DNA from: Archivesica marissinica | Lineage: Eukaryota; Mollusca; Bivalvia; Venerida; Vesicomyidae | Direction: 5' to 3' | NCBI GenBank assembly: GCA_014843695.1 | Contig: CM026397.1 | Coordinates: forward strand, 44,775,272 to 44,839,271 | DNA length: 64,000 nucleotides | In this document: positions 34,916-45,126 of the stretch, one piece after another | How the letters are laid out: each line of letters begins with the position of its first letter | Numbering within the stretch: the first letter of the stretch is position 1 | Position numbers and translations under genes: made by a program | Notes under the pieces: generated by a model | Told to the model about the DNA's origin: nothing | The model's database searches: none | The model's input: the letters and a program-made list of their open reading frames with translations, nothing else

Positions 34916-35023
34916 CGTTCCAATATATCCACGCACTCGAACACGCCATAGCTGACACGGTCCTGCTCAATTCCTTGGACCAATACCTGTTTTATAGCTT
35001 TACCTATGGTAGAAGTGGGTTTT
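34916..35023 (-). CDS. GADD45: GADD45, exon 2 (residues 6-42)
   Basis: Acceptor TTTTTCAG|AAAACC and donor GAACG|GTAAGG, phase 2 at both ends. It encodes TIGKAIKQVL then SYGVFECVDILE, matching the first helix and strand of GADD45 (VGDALEEVL and TVGVYEAAKLL in human). It was too short to appear as a separate open frame; it was found by searching upstream of exon 3 for the missing N-terminal part, and the reading frame carries across both borders. Confidence 0.9.
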
Positions 35024-35414
35024 CTGAAAAAGAAATGAATGTTATCATTAGAGATACCCCGGGGAAATATTTGACGTTTCCAAATACATGTTCAACATGG
35101 AGTGTGTGAGCATTCGTCTATCCCCAAGTGACAACAATTATGAAGCGCGTTGCTTAACCCATTCAACACTGTAACTGACATGGACTGGTGCGTGATATTG
35201 TTAGACCAGTAAATTAATAAGAAAATTACATTTGGACCAGTTCATTTATCAAAATGGGTAATGTTGTCTAAAAAATAGTCCTATTACGGGCAACACCTGT
35301 GTGTAAGCCTATTTAGAGGTATGTGGTGTTGACAGGGTTCCAGCTAATTCCTGTTTTCTGGATACGTGTGCCCCCCGTGTGTGCATCGCCCCCCCCCCAC
35401 CCCTCCCCGTTGCT

Positions 35415-35575
35415 GTTGGGGGGTAGTGCAAGATACAGAAGAAGACGCTTCAATTCCAAACGCATCCTTGGTTCGTTTGTATGCCCGATGTATAGCACCG
35501 AAACCTATGTTCATAGTGGTCAGATGGGGATTCTTGGATTCGCAGTCCAAAGTGTTAGCCACGGACCAGTCTATA
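35415..35575 (-). mobile_element. SINE-C fragment
   Basis: Core (GTGCAAGATACAGAAG, GGTGTATAGCACCGA-like) and part of the head (GATTCGCAGTCCAAAGTGTTAGCC). The left side is replaced by a C-rich stretch (C9-C10, at 35389-35407). Confidence 0.6.
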
Positions 35576-35606
35576 GCCAATTCCAAAATCAAGTTTCGGT
35601 TTTAGT

Positions 35607-35823
35607 TTATACAACTTTAGTTTAGCTCGGTTGCGAAACAAGTCCTTACAACTTATATTAATCACTCTCGAGACATCATTCCTGGTGGAATCCATCGCCA
35701 CGGGGGAGAGAGGAGAGGCATGTGGAATTTAAATATAAGGGCACAATCGTAACGGCTCCAGTGGGGCGCGAACTCCGGACCTTTCGCACATGAAGCAAAC
35801 GCTCTAGCACTGCGCTATCACGA
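35607..35823 (-). mobile_element. SINE-B copy, nearly full length
   Basis: Sense relative to GADD45, within intron 1. Head, core and tail are present, with about 15 bp of the core (the GCCTTGCC part) missing. Confidence 0.85.
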
Positions 35824-36609
35824 CTTTTACGGTTTCGGTTTATAAACCGATACAGTATTGACTAGGTTATGCTTGTCATTATCCATCACTCCAAAAATGG
35901 AAATTTCGTTGCTAAATATAGATTATATTATAGCTATGTGGTGACTGATCATTTATCATGAATACATATTAAAGCCACGTGTAATTATACACCGACATAA
36001 CAAGGTTAATAGGTTTCAGATTTGTGTCTTTTGTTGTGTTCTTCCCGTCTAATTTCTATAATTCATCAAACAAGGAAACGTGCTTTTAAGGGGAAACAAT
36101 TGATATGCTGACACAAACGAGGGTAGACGTGAATGCAAACACGAACACTAGTATACTAATTAAAATAAGGAAACACAATGTGGAAGCTACGCATTCATTT
36201 GGAAATTGAATAATATGCCAGTTCAAGCCACTTTCCATAAGTGGTGATGGATTTTGACATGTACTGTATGGAATAATCAGCTAGCCGACTGGGTTATTTT
36301 AAAGGACCACTTACAAAGGGACTACTTCACATCTTCATTTGGAGATGTTGAATAAGTTAGTTCCGATCGCGTGTTAATTTCACTATGTAACAAGCAGTTT
36401 ATCACACTATTGTGAGAAATGTTCAAATTTCAAACGCCCTTCTTTCTGAGTAACTATGTACGTGTCTATGGCCATGCAATGACACATCAGTCGATGTTGC
36501 GGAGTGTTACGACTCACTAAGTGACTTACAATATGACCTAATGCGATAAAAAAATCCACACCTCATGTATGTTGACATATAGTGGTGCTTTATGTGAACT
36601 GAGGGCCTC
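35824..36609. other. Unique-looking intron sequence
   Basis: Part of GADD45 intron 1. No repeat, exon or RNA gene recognised. Confidence 0.5.
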
Positions 36610-36619
36610 CATGGACGAG

Positions 36620-36905
36620 ACGGATCTGTAGTCCAGTGGTAACACGCTGGACTGGTAATCCAGGGATCGCAGGTTCGATCCCCCGTCTGACCCTAATAAA
36701 ATTAACAGTCTTTCAAATGGGACTTTAAACCGAGATCTCGTGTCGGTGCTTTACATCGTGCACGTAAAAGAACCAGAGGAGACTCTGGAATGGGTCTCTG
36801 TCTGTATCATTGCACTATCCTCCAAAAATCTAAAATGACTAATCTCTTCAGGAGGCGTCGCTCATATGGGTAACCGGTAGCGACGATAAATAAACGTAAA
36901 ACACA
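36620..36905 (+). mobile_element. SINE-A, best full-length copy, with target duplication
   Basis: 286 bp. Head with A box TAGTCCAGTGG and B box GGTTCGATCCC; the anticodon arm CTGGACTGGTAATCCAG carries GGT, i.e. a threonine tRNA origin. Core, then the 3' hairpin GTCGCT...AGCGAC and GATAAATAAACGTAAAACAC. It is flanked by CATGGACGAG (36610-36619) and CATGTACGAG (36906-36915), a 10-bp target duplication with one change. The target was the 5' end of a SINE-E. The A and B boxes look functional. Confidence 0.93.
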
Positions 36906-37130
36906 CATGTACGAGTGGTTACGGTCATTGGCTTCTAATCCCTTGACCCTCAACGCTGTATGTTTCCATGTCACTGGCTTGTGGAAGGTCAGTGGTTTTA
37001 CCAGAGTGCCTGCCACTGTCTGAAGTACTACTAGTAGGTGCACCGGTGTCATCCTCCACCAATAATAGCTGCAGTCGCCATATGACCTATAAGCTGAATG
37101 TACCACTTTAAACCCCAACGAACAAAGAAA
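36906..37130 (+). mobile_element. SINE-E copy interrupted at its 5' end by SINE-A
   Basis: CGAGTGGTTACGGTC of the head directly follows the SINE-A target duplication; the first bases of this E lie left of the SINE-A. The body contains the unexpanded core GTGCACCGGTGTCATCCTCC that is amplified at 28727. The B box is degraded (TGTTTCCATGTC). Confidence 0.75.
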
Positions 37131-37189
37131 CAAATGTAGCTGAGATCTAATAGAAACAGTATAAATATACAGTTTCTAACCCGCATTCA

Positions 37190-37720
37190 GTTAGCAACAT
37201 TAGCCAGGAATATAGATAGCAACATTAGCCAGGACTGTAGATAGCAACATTAGCCAGGACTGTAGATAGCAACATTAGCCAGGACTGTAGATAGCAACAT
37301 TAGCCAGGACTGTAGATAGCAACATTAGCCAGGACTGTAGTTAGCAACATTAGCCAGGAATGTAGATAGCAACATTAGCCAGGAATGTAGATAGCAACAT
37401 TAGCCAGGACTGTAGATAGCAACATTAGCCAGGAATGTAGATAGCAACATTAGCCAGGAATGTCGATAGCAACATTAGCCAGGAATGTAGATAGCAACAT
37501 TAGCCAGGAATGTAGTTAGCAACATTAGCCAGGAATGTAGATAGCAACATTAGCCAGGAATGTAGATAGCAACATTAGCCAGGAATGTAGATAGCAACAT
37601 TAGCCAGGAATGTAGATAGCAACATTAGCCAGGAATGTAGTTAGCAACATTAGCCAGGAATGTAGATAGCAACATTAGCCAGGAATGTAGATAGCAACAT
37701 TAGCAAGGAATGTAGATAGG
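37190..37720. repeat. Minisatellite, 25-bp unit, about 21 copies
   Basis: Copies of AGCAACATTAGCCAGGAATG plus TAGAT, with GAATG/GACTG and AGAT/AGTT variants. Inside GADD45 intron 1. Confidence 0.95.
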
Positions 37721-39003
37721 CATCAACAATGTAACATGGGACCCGTCACAATTGACAGAGAAATGGCTATACGAGAGTCTATCACTGACAGGGAGCGGTT
37801 AGTAAATGTCCATGGAGATTGTTTCTTACTTCCAACAGAAGCAACCACGCGTGCTTTGTAGCGATCTGTATGTATATATACTACAGGACATAGAAAACGC
37901 TCACTTCAGATAAGTGTGTTTTTACACGAAAAACAATAACTATATAAATTCATGGTTTTAAACATTTGGAATAGTTTTAGTTGTTCAGTTTGTGATTTGT
38001 AATAACGATGTGATATATCTTTCGTATTTCGTGTTCATGTAATAATACTCATATAATGTAGGTGTGCATTTTCTATGTCCTCTAGTATAGTAGGCATATA
38101 TATAATGAAAGTTGACATTTAGAAACATTTGATGGCAATATGTACAGGCAAACAACTGAACAATGGCAAAAAACCACTGTTGGCAAGTCATCGTGCCATG
38201 ACTAACAGCATGGAAATTGCTTGCTAAAGAAATGTGAACAAACTGCACACGGCTGTTTATAATTAACATTCCAGTTCCAATAAACCAAAGTATCACATTC
38301 CGACGTTTCATTAAATAGCTATTTTCATTTGAACGAAGGAAAGAATTTGCATACTTCGAAAAAAGCTTGGCGAGGTTCAAAACGTGCGATTCGTCATAAA
38401 TAAATAATCGTAAATCACACACACACACGCATACACGTTTAGATAATCATACTACCGATGGTTGTATACTCGCGTGTCACGAGAGTAGTGCGGTTAATCA
38501 TAGCCAGACTCGGTACATCGAAAACAAAGTCATGATAATGATTCATTTGATCTTCAAAGAGACTGGTGTGAACTGAACGGTATAAACACGAGATGTTATA
38601 TAGTTAGGCAACGTCTGGATGGTCTTTGTTATGTTATAACACGTCTATCATGTTACAATAGAGATGGGATTACTCCCGATAAGGTGGATGTGAACGAGCT
38701 ACAACCTGATCAATAAATAGGTGTCTTCTTTCGTGATCCCTGAAGCGTACACCACGTGGCGGTTTACTATAGTTCATAGCTCATATAATATTCAAACAGC
38801 TGTCGCTTGAACATATGTTGTACAGATAAGACTATTATTGACGTTTGTCGGTATTTTATGATCACAGTGCATTCCACTTACTTGCATATATATATATATA
38901 TACATATATCTCTTAATTAAATGCACATTTGGGATATTTGCATACGTAGCCCCTGCACAAAACTATTCGTTATATAAATGCATTGCCAGTTTGTCCTATT
39001 GTA
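37721..39003. other. Unique-looking intron sequence
   Basis: Part of GADD45 intron 1. A 147-codon minus-strand frame (37985-38428) is AT-rich and unlike any family I know. An (AT)n tract is at 38886-38905. Confidence 0.45.
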
Positions 39004-39005
39004 AC

Positions 39006-39360
39006 AGACGGATATGTAGTCCAGTGGTATCACGCTAGACTGGTAATCCAGGGATCGCAGGTTCGACCCCCGTCTGACACATATACGCTTTCATCCTCGC
39101 CAACGAGAGTGATTAATATAAGTTGTTAAAAACTTGCTTCGCAATTGTTGTAAAATAAATAAAGTTTAAATTAAGTTAAGTATGACTCTAATAAAATTAA
39201 CAGTCTTTCAGATGGGACGTTAAACCAAGGTCTCGTGTCGGTGCTGTACATCGTGCACGTAAAAGAGCCAGAGGAGACTTTGGGATGGGTATCTGTCTGT
39301 ATCATTGCACTATCTTCCAAAAATCTAAAATGACTAATCTCGTCAGGAAGTGTGGCTCAT
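39006..39360 (+). mobile_element. SINE-A copy interrupted by a SINE-D fragment
   Basis: The head (ACGGATATGTAGTCCAGTGG; GGTTCGACCCC) ends at CCGTCTGAC; the core resumes at TGACTCTAATAAAAT near 39182. The tail stops before the hairpin is complete (GTCAGGAAGTGTGGCTCATA). The repeated TGAC on both sides of the insert fits a short target duplication. Confidence 0.8.
39078..39181 (+). mobile_element. SINE-D 3' fragment nested in SINE-A
   Basis: Only the D tail: ACGCTTTCATCCTCGCCAAC, GAGAGTGATTAATATAAG, AAAGTTTAAATTAAGTTAAG. Strong 5' truncation with an intact 3' end is typical of target-primed insertion. Confidence 0.8.
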
Positions 39361-39412
39361 AACTAATACATTACTTAATAATCAAACAAGTATTTTAAAA
39401 GTATAGTTCTTC

Positions 39413-39615
39413 TTATACAAATTATTTTAGCTCGATTGAGAAACAAGTTCTTACAACTTATATTAATCACTTTCGATACCTCATTCCTGGTGGAATCCAT
39501 CGCCACGAGGAAAAGATCGCCACGAGGAAAAGAGGCAATGTGACGGCTCCAGCGGGGCTCGAACTCCGGGTCTTTCGCACCTGAAGCGAACACACTACCA
39601 CTGCGCTATCATGAC
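39413..39615 (-). mobile_element. SINE-B copy
   Basis: Sense to GADD45. A small duplication in the core (ATCGCCACGAGGAAAAG twice) and a deletion of the following section. Head with B box intact. Confidence 0.8.
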
Positions 39616-39779
39616 TTCCACACGCATAGTTGGTATTCAGTTCTTTCTTATTCACTACAAATCAACAGAGTTCAATAGTAGCATACTGAAACATGCACAT
39701 TTTGGAATTAACAAGTTGTATTTATTGCATATTGCTCTTAATTAATCTAAGTGGAACATAGTCGATATGCAAATTAGAG

Positions 39780-39932
39780 GAATGCACTATGGAATGCACT
39801 ATGGAATGCACTATGGAATGCAATCATTGTATGTCCATCGTATTATTTGAAATGAATAAAATGAAGTTATTATATATAGCAGCCAGTGTGTCAATAACCA
39901 CTATTGCAGCCAGTGTGTCAATAACCACTATT
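39780..39932. repeat. Two short tandem duplications
   Basis: TGGAATGCACTA occurs in tandem at 39780-39825. A 26-bp segment containing GCAGCCAGTGTGTCAATAAC occurs twice at about 39880-39932. Confidence 0.8.
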
Positions 39933-40198
39933 GAGATTAAATGCATTTTTCGAATTTGCTTGCGTAATATCATATGGATTTATTTTTAATTTCTAAAAGC
40001 ACACATTTATTAAACGGTTCACATATATGATGTTATTAACAGATTAAGTAGCTAAATACTGCTTAAATTACATGTAACCCTTATACCCGTTATACTGTGA
40101 ATGATGCAACAGCCAACAGCTAGTATTGTATTCATTCAAAATATAAACTTATTACTTAAGTCGTATTGTAATAATATTAGAGTATGGGATCTTAATAC

Positions 40199-40382
40199 GA
40201 TGCAATATGCTCGTCATTGAAGAAAGAATCATCTCCTACCCTCCGATGCAATATGCTTGTCATTGAAGAAAGCATCATCCCCTACCCTCCGATGCAATAT
40301 GCTTGTCATTGAAGAAAGCATCATCCCCTACCCTCCGATGCAATATGCTTGTCATTGAAGAAAGCATCATCTCCTACCCTCT
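40199..40382. repeat. Minisatellite, 46-bp unit, 4 copies
   Basis: Units start GATGCAATATGC and contain CATTGAAGAAAG(A/C)ATCATC. About 280 bp from GADD45 exon 1, on the intron side. Confidence 0.9.
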
Positions 40383-40660
40383 GACCCCATGGCAGGTTCC
40401 GCTGCCACGTTGATAAACGCAAAGTATAATACAGATCTTGCAAATTGCAGTATAACTATTTAAAAGACAAGTACACCTCAGCTGACCAACAACCTATCAG
40501 CAACTCTAAGTCCGTTATGTATTTCGAAGTTTTCAGAACAATACATATGGTGACCTTAAATGGCTTAATCTAATATCTGGACAAAGAAACCATATTGCAA
40601 TAACAAAGAAGATTGTGCAGTTATAATGCACTTATATCATGAAAGGTAATGCAAACTTAC

Positions 40661-40677
40661 GTATTGTTCTCTTCCAT
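40661..40677 (-). CDS. GADD45: GADD45, exon 1 (residues 1-6)
   Basis: The 17-nt coding part encodes MEENN and two bases of a Thr codon, followed by a perfect donor (AATAC|GTAAGT). Phase 2 matches exon 2 exactly. The start has a good context (CAACATGG). Vertebrate GADD45 genes also have a short first coding exon starting with Met and acidic residues. The 5.6-kb distance to exon 2 lowers certainty, but the frame, donor and upstream promoter agree. Confidence 0.75.
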
Positions 40678-40840
40678 GTTGTGCAGATTTTCTATATATG
40701 TCATAATAATAATAAGGTGTTAATCCGAGAAAGACGTATGCAAAGTCTTTGTGTTAACACTTGATGAAGTTAGTATAAATTCAGTCCGTTCACAACGAGA
40801 TCCGATAACGTACTACGATCAGCTGATCCGATACAAACAC

Positions 40841-40885
40841 TTTATACAAAGACCTAGATGTTCTCCAATCCGCGTGTTTCATTGG
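40841..40885 (-). promoter_or_regulatory. GADD45 core promoter: TATA box and two CCAAT boxes
   Basis: On the minus strand TATAAA is at 40846-40841 (GTATAAAG). CCAAT is at 40885-40881 (direct), and an inverted copy (ATTGG) at about 40870-40866. The TATA box lies 164 bp upstream of the start codon, predicting a 5' UTR near 130 nt. An ATF/CREB-like TGATGTCA is at 40977-40984. Paired CCAAT boxes that bind NF-Y are established in the human GADD45A promoter; their presence here is a parallel, not proof of homology. Confidence 0.6.
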
Positions 40886-40889
40886 TTAG

Positions 40890-41350
40890 TTCTCTCAACT
40901 CTGTTCAGTCATGTGGCTCGATATCGGCTGCTTTGTTTGCTATTTCCTTTGTAAGAAAAATGAAAAACGGAAAAGCTGATGTCACGTTAAAATGCTTTTA
41001 CAAGCTTCTTTCATCTCTTTATTCTTATTGTAAGCTTCAATTCAAAATCTGCATGCATGGTTAACTTGTCAACGGTTGTATAAACTTGCACCAACTTCTC
41101 TCATGTCTATCTGCACCGCGTGGCTCTCTCTCGTCTGCAGCAGTAAATGAACATTAATCAGTAACTGCACAGCAAGGGGGGCATTGAACATTGAGACGCT
41201 CCGAGTCAACAACATCGGTTACAGGAGCGACCAATCTCTAATGTACTCTATGATACTATGGGTGAACCTAAAAACATACACCCCCCATTTTGACAAAATA
41301 CGATGCGGGTATGGACGGGTACGTATATAAAGCTTACAACTATATGTAGT
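40890..41350. other. Upstream region of GADD45
   Basis: No repeat or gene recognised. Confidence 0.4.
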
Positions 41351-41351
41351 T

Positions 41352-41530
41352 GGTTTAGTTTTATACACATTTTATTTTAGCTAGATTGCGAAGCAAGTTT
41401 ATACAACGTTAGCTTAATCAATCTCGAGACTATAGCTGGACGCGATCTCCGGGCCCTCCACACCCGGATGCTGTATAGCTGGACGCGATCTCCGGGCCCT
41501 CCACACCCGGATGCTGTATAGTAGTCATTA
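41352..41530 (-). mobile_element. SINE-B tail joined to a duplicated unknown head
   Basis: The left part is a SINE-B tail (TTTTAGCTAGATTGCGAAGC, CTTAATCAATCTCGAGAC). It is followed by two tandem copies of a 44-bp segment containing GGACGCGATCTCCGGGCCCT. Confidence 0.6.
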
Positions 41531-41549
41531 TATTTGTTTGCAAGATTGT

Positions 41550-41665
41550 GCAAGATACAGAAAACGCACCCCAGTCCAGAAACAGCACTGGTCCCATCAA
41601 TGGCAGTCACCGGATGACCTAAGCTGTTGGTGCGACTTCCAACCCAAACATCAAACAAATCGGAA
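41550..41665 (+). mobile_element. SINE-E 3' fragment
   Basis: GGATGACCTAAGCTGTTGGT and GCGACTTCCAACCC match the end of SINE-E at 29169 and 37080. Confidence 0.55.
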
Positions 41666-41928
41666 AATCATTGATATTTCTGGGTTGGGTATTTGTATAT
41701 ACGATTATTTCTAGTTTTGGTTAATGTCATAATCTTGAGACTAGTGACTGTCACAATATCTATAAAGAGTGTTAACATTTAAATATATTCGTTAAAGGGG
41801 TGTATACGGATGGAAGGACCAGTATAATATACTACTTATGATTGCTTTCCTCATGCTACATGATACTGTTCTAACTGGCTATAATATTTGCAATGTATAT
41901 TTTAGGCCTTGAAATTTATATAAAAAAA
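41666..41928. other. Intergenic, no gene seen
   Basis: AT-rich, nothing recognised. Confidence 0.4.
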
Positions 41929-42068
41929 TACGTTTATTTATCGTCGCTATCGGTTGCCCAAAATTTAAAGTCACATCTGTTAATTTTATTATGGTCAGAC
42001 GGTCGATCGAACCTGCGGTCCCTGGGTTACCAGTCCAGCGTGTTACTACTGGACTAGAGATCCGTCTG
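41929..42068 (-). mobile_element. SINE-A copy with large internal deletion
   Basis: The tail half of the hairpin (CGTCGCTATCGGTTGCCC) is joined directly to the core start and head. About 140 bp are missing. The head keeps a recognisable B box (GGTTCGATCGAC). Confidence 0.8.
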
Positions 42069-42083
42069 TAATTTTATAATATA

Positions 42084-42316
42084 GTGTGTGTTTTACATTT
42101 ATTTATCGTCGCTACCGGTTGCCCATATGAGCGACGCCTCCTGAAGAGATTAGTTATTTTAGATTTTGGAGGATAGTGCATGATACAGACAGAGACCAAT
42201 TCCAGAATCTCCTCTGGTTCTTTTACGTGCACGGTGTAAAGCACCGACACGAGACCTCGGTTTAACGTCCCATCTGAAAGACTGTTAATTTTATTAGGGT
42301 CAGACGGGGGATCGAA
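42084..42316 (-). mobile_element. SINE-A copy, 5' truncated
   Basis: Tail, core and the last bases of the head (TCAGACGGGGGATCGAAC). It directly follows the deleted copy in the same orientation. Confidence 0.85.
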
Positions 42317-42525
42317 CTTATGGGGTTTATATATACCATATTGATATTAACAGTTAATTGATTATCGATAACTCTGCCTGGGGCCTCAATTTGCTACTAG
42401 GATTGACAGATAATATAACAGTAAAACACATGCATGCCATGGCTGTAAGTTCTAAATATATTTATGGACAGTGGTAACTGTAAAACAAGAGCTGCTATCT
42501 AATAAAATATCAATGACAATCTAGT

Positions 42526-42745
42526 GTATACAAATTTATTTTAGCTCGATTGCGAAACAAGTTCTCATAACTTATATTAATCACTCTCGAGACCTCATTC
42601 CTGATGGAATCCATCGCCACGAGGGAGAGAGGAGAGGCTACGTTAAATGCCTTGCCTAAGGGCACAATCGTAACGGCTCCAGTTGGGATCGAACTCAGGA
42701 CCTTTCGCACCTGAAGCGAACGCGCTATCACTACGCTATCACGAC
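42526..42745 (-). mobile_element. SINE-B copy, full length
   Basis: Reference-quality B copy: tail TTTAGCTCGATTGCGAAACA, TAATCACTCTCGAGACC, core CCATCGCCACGAGGGAGAG, GCCTTGCCTAAGGGCAC, and the head with GGATCGAACTCAGG and GCGCTATCA. Confidence 0.9.
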
Positions 42746-43243
42746 AATAATGACAATCTCCGTTAAGCCATATGGACTCGATGAGATACATGGAGCCATG
42801 GAAACACGATTGATTAAGATTTACCAAAGATATGAATTGCATCGGATTACGCACAAGCAGTGGTACACAACATAAGGGGAGTATTAACGTAATCAGGACT
42901 CGTCAAAGGTGGCAACAGATTGCAAAATGTGACGTTATTTCCATATTAGGCTGTGATATTTAGCTCCGCTACGATGCTGACATTCTGATTATGTACTCGG
43001 TAAATACAAATCTAACAGCCCGAGTAAATATAATAAAATATGCATAGCAAATACATAACCATTGAATATAGTGGACACATGTGGCATCCAGTTACGACAA
43101 GTCAATGAATGTATACGTAATGGCCTTAATATAGCATCACAATATAGTTCAATATTAAAGGAGTTTCTTGTATGCAAATAACACTAAGTAATCTCCTCTA
43201 ATACGATCTAAGCTGAGAGTAATAACTGGCAAAAATAATGTCG
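42746..43243. other. Intergenic, no gene seen
   Basis: No repeat or exon recognised. Confidence 0.4.
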
Positions 43244-43328
43244 AAGTCGTGATAGTGCATAGGTAGACGCTCGCTTCCGGTGCGAGATGTCCGGAGTTCG
43301 CGCCCTACTGTAGACGTTACGATTGCAT
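43244..43328 (+). mobile_element. SINE-B head fragment
   Basis: GTCGTGATAGTGCATAGG, CTCGCTTCCGGTGCGAGATG and GTCCGGAGTTCGCGCCC; it ends after TTACGATTGCATGG and meets a SINE-A tail in the opposite direction. Confidence 0.75.
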
Positions 43329-43397
43329 GGCGTGTGCGGTTTACGTTTATTTATCGTCGCTACCGGTTGCCCATATGAGCGACGCCTCCAGAAGATT
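43329..43397 (-). mobile_element. SINE-A tail fragment
   Basis: Only the 3' hairpin and A-rich end, about 70 bp, on the minus strand; an extreme 5' truncation. Confidence 0.8.
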
Positions 43398-43494
43398 TTA
43401 GACCTCATTGCGTTGTCAGCGGTCAAAGTGAATAAAACATGTACAAATTATATCTATTAGTGAAAATGATTGTTGATTATTTCTTAAAGTGAAG

Positions 43495-43630
43495 TTGCTC
43501 AGGTGGTAGCCCTTTGAACTACTGCAGGGTCGCATTGAAGTTTGCAGGATACCTGGAGGGACACGCGAGCTGATTGAGCTTATTTACCCTCGCCTCCGGC
43601 GAACCATGCGGGCGAGCCTTGCGCAATGGC
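43495..43630 (-). mobile_element. Element with G-type hairpin tail
   Basis: On the minus strand GCTCGCC...GGCGAG followed by GGTAAATAAG. CTCGCC/GGCGAG is a perfect 6-bp stem. The rest (CTGCAGTAGTTCAAAGGGCT) resembles no other repeat here. The plus strand near 43500 has an A-box-like GCTCAGGTGGTAG. Confidence 0.45.
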
Positions 43631-44205
43631 TATATGTATTTTCTTACTCTGACTTTTATATATATTATTTCGATTGTTGTAATTGAGTAGAATAATTATA
43701 AAATCAAAAATGGATTATAAAAATTGTTTGTGAAAGTCTTTACAACGATCTCCTTAATGTGATATCATCAACTCCTATACGTTATTGTTCATATCCTAAA
43801 GCTTACAAAATGTAATAAAATCGTATTTTATTGAAGATAGTGTATTATTTACGAGTATTTTCATTTTTGAAGATGACAACTACATATAGTAAATAGTCAT
43901 TGTACTATTTATGAGCAATTTCCATTCCCCATTTAGCTAAATATCGAACTGCCATGGTTAATGTCCGATATGTAAGATAATAAGCTCATTGGTCTGGCTC
44001 CAATCTTCCGAGTATTGACCTTTTCATTACTGGCAAATCCACAAAATATATGCCAACTCCAAGCATTTGTATAATTATGTTACTGTATTTGAATAGATTC
44101 CCTACAATATATATCTATTGCACACATAAACACGTTATTACTAGTCGCCTAGCAATGTGGACCCTTTAAACGTACTCCAACATGGAAAGGGATTCACATA
44201 AGCAT
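43631..44205. other. Intergenic, no gene seen
   Basis: AT-rich, nothing recognised. Confidence 0.4.
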
Positions 44206-44426
44206 TAAGCTTGTTTCTCAATCGCAGGTTCGATCTGTCACATGGGACTTTAAACCGAGGTCTCGTGTCTGTGCTTTACACCGTGCACGTAAAAGAACCA
44301 GAGGAGACTCTGGAATGGGTCTCTGTCTGTATCATTGCACTATCCTTCAAACAATTAAAATGACTAATCTCTTCAGGAGGCGTCGCTCATGTGGGCAACC
44401 GGTAGCGACGATAAATAAACGTAAAC
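44206..44426 (+). mobile_element. SINE-A copy, 5' truncated, joined to a SINE-B tail scrap
   Basis: AGCTTGTTTCTCAATCG (a SINE-B tail end) runs into CAGGTTCGATC of SINE-A, and then the complete core, hairpin and tail follow. The junction falls at the SINE-A B box. Confidence 0.8.
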
Positions 44427-44584
44427 AAAGGGTATCTGTATTATACACAGAATATGTGATCTAAGTAGTGACAATGGCGTAGAATCTTTCTGTCCCCAAG
44501 TCTCCAAAAGTCATTCATATTTGCATCAGATATTAGAACTCCACTTCAAATCTCCTGAATCAAATAGGAAACAGTTAATAAAAT

Positions 44585-44990
44585 AGTTCTTGTATATGTC
44601 ATGCTAAACTCGTGGAGTTCTTGTATATGTCATGCTAAACTCGTGGAGTTCTTGTATATGTCATGCTAAACTCGTGGAGTTCTTGTATATGTCATGCTAA
44701 ACTCGTGGAGTTCTTGTATATGTCATGCTAAACTCGTGGAATTCTTGTATATGTCATGCTAAACTCGTGGAGTTCTTGTATATGTCATGCTAAACTCGTG
44801 GAGTTCTTGTATATGTCATGCTAAACTCGTGGAGTTCTTGTATATGTCATGCTAAACTCGTGGAGTTCTTGTATATGTCATGCTAAACTCGTGGAGTTCT
44901 TGTATATGTCATGCTAAACTCGTGGAGTTCTTGTATATGTCATGCTAAACTCGTGGAGTTCTTGTATATGTCATGCTAAACTCGTGGAAT
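44585..44990. repeat. Minisatellite, 31-bp unit, 13 copies
   Basis: Nearly identical copies containing GTTCTTGTATATGTCATGC and CTCGTGG. One copy has GAATTC instead of GAGTTC, as does the last. The array abuts a truncated SINE-A. Confidence 0.95.
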
Positions 44991-44992
44991 TC

Positions 44993-45126
44993 CCCACAGT
45001 GTAAAGCACCGACACGAGACCTCGGTTTAACGTCCCATCTGAAAGACTGTTAATTTAATTAGGGTCAGACTAGGATCGAACCTATCCCTGGAATCCCAGT
45101 CCATCGTGTTAAACACTGGACTACCG
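44993..45126 (-). mobile_element. SINE-A copy, 3' truncated
   Basis: Core and head on the minus strand; the tail half is replaced by the preceding minisatellite. Small deletion in the head (AACCTATCCCTGG). Confidence 0.8.

Noticed and set aside
36620..36692. tRNA-Thr gene (also at 917, 20332 and 39006)
   Set aside because: The cloverleaf-like heads with A and B boxes are each followed by the same SINE core and tail, so they are SINE promoters rather than tRNA genes.
37985..38428. 147-codon minus-strand open frame in GADD45 intron 1
   Set aside because: AT-rich, rich in Tyr, Ile and His, without recognisable domains; of a length expected by chance in 64 kb of AT-rich sequence.
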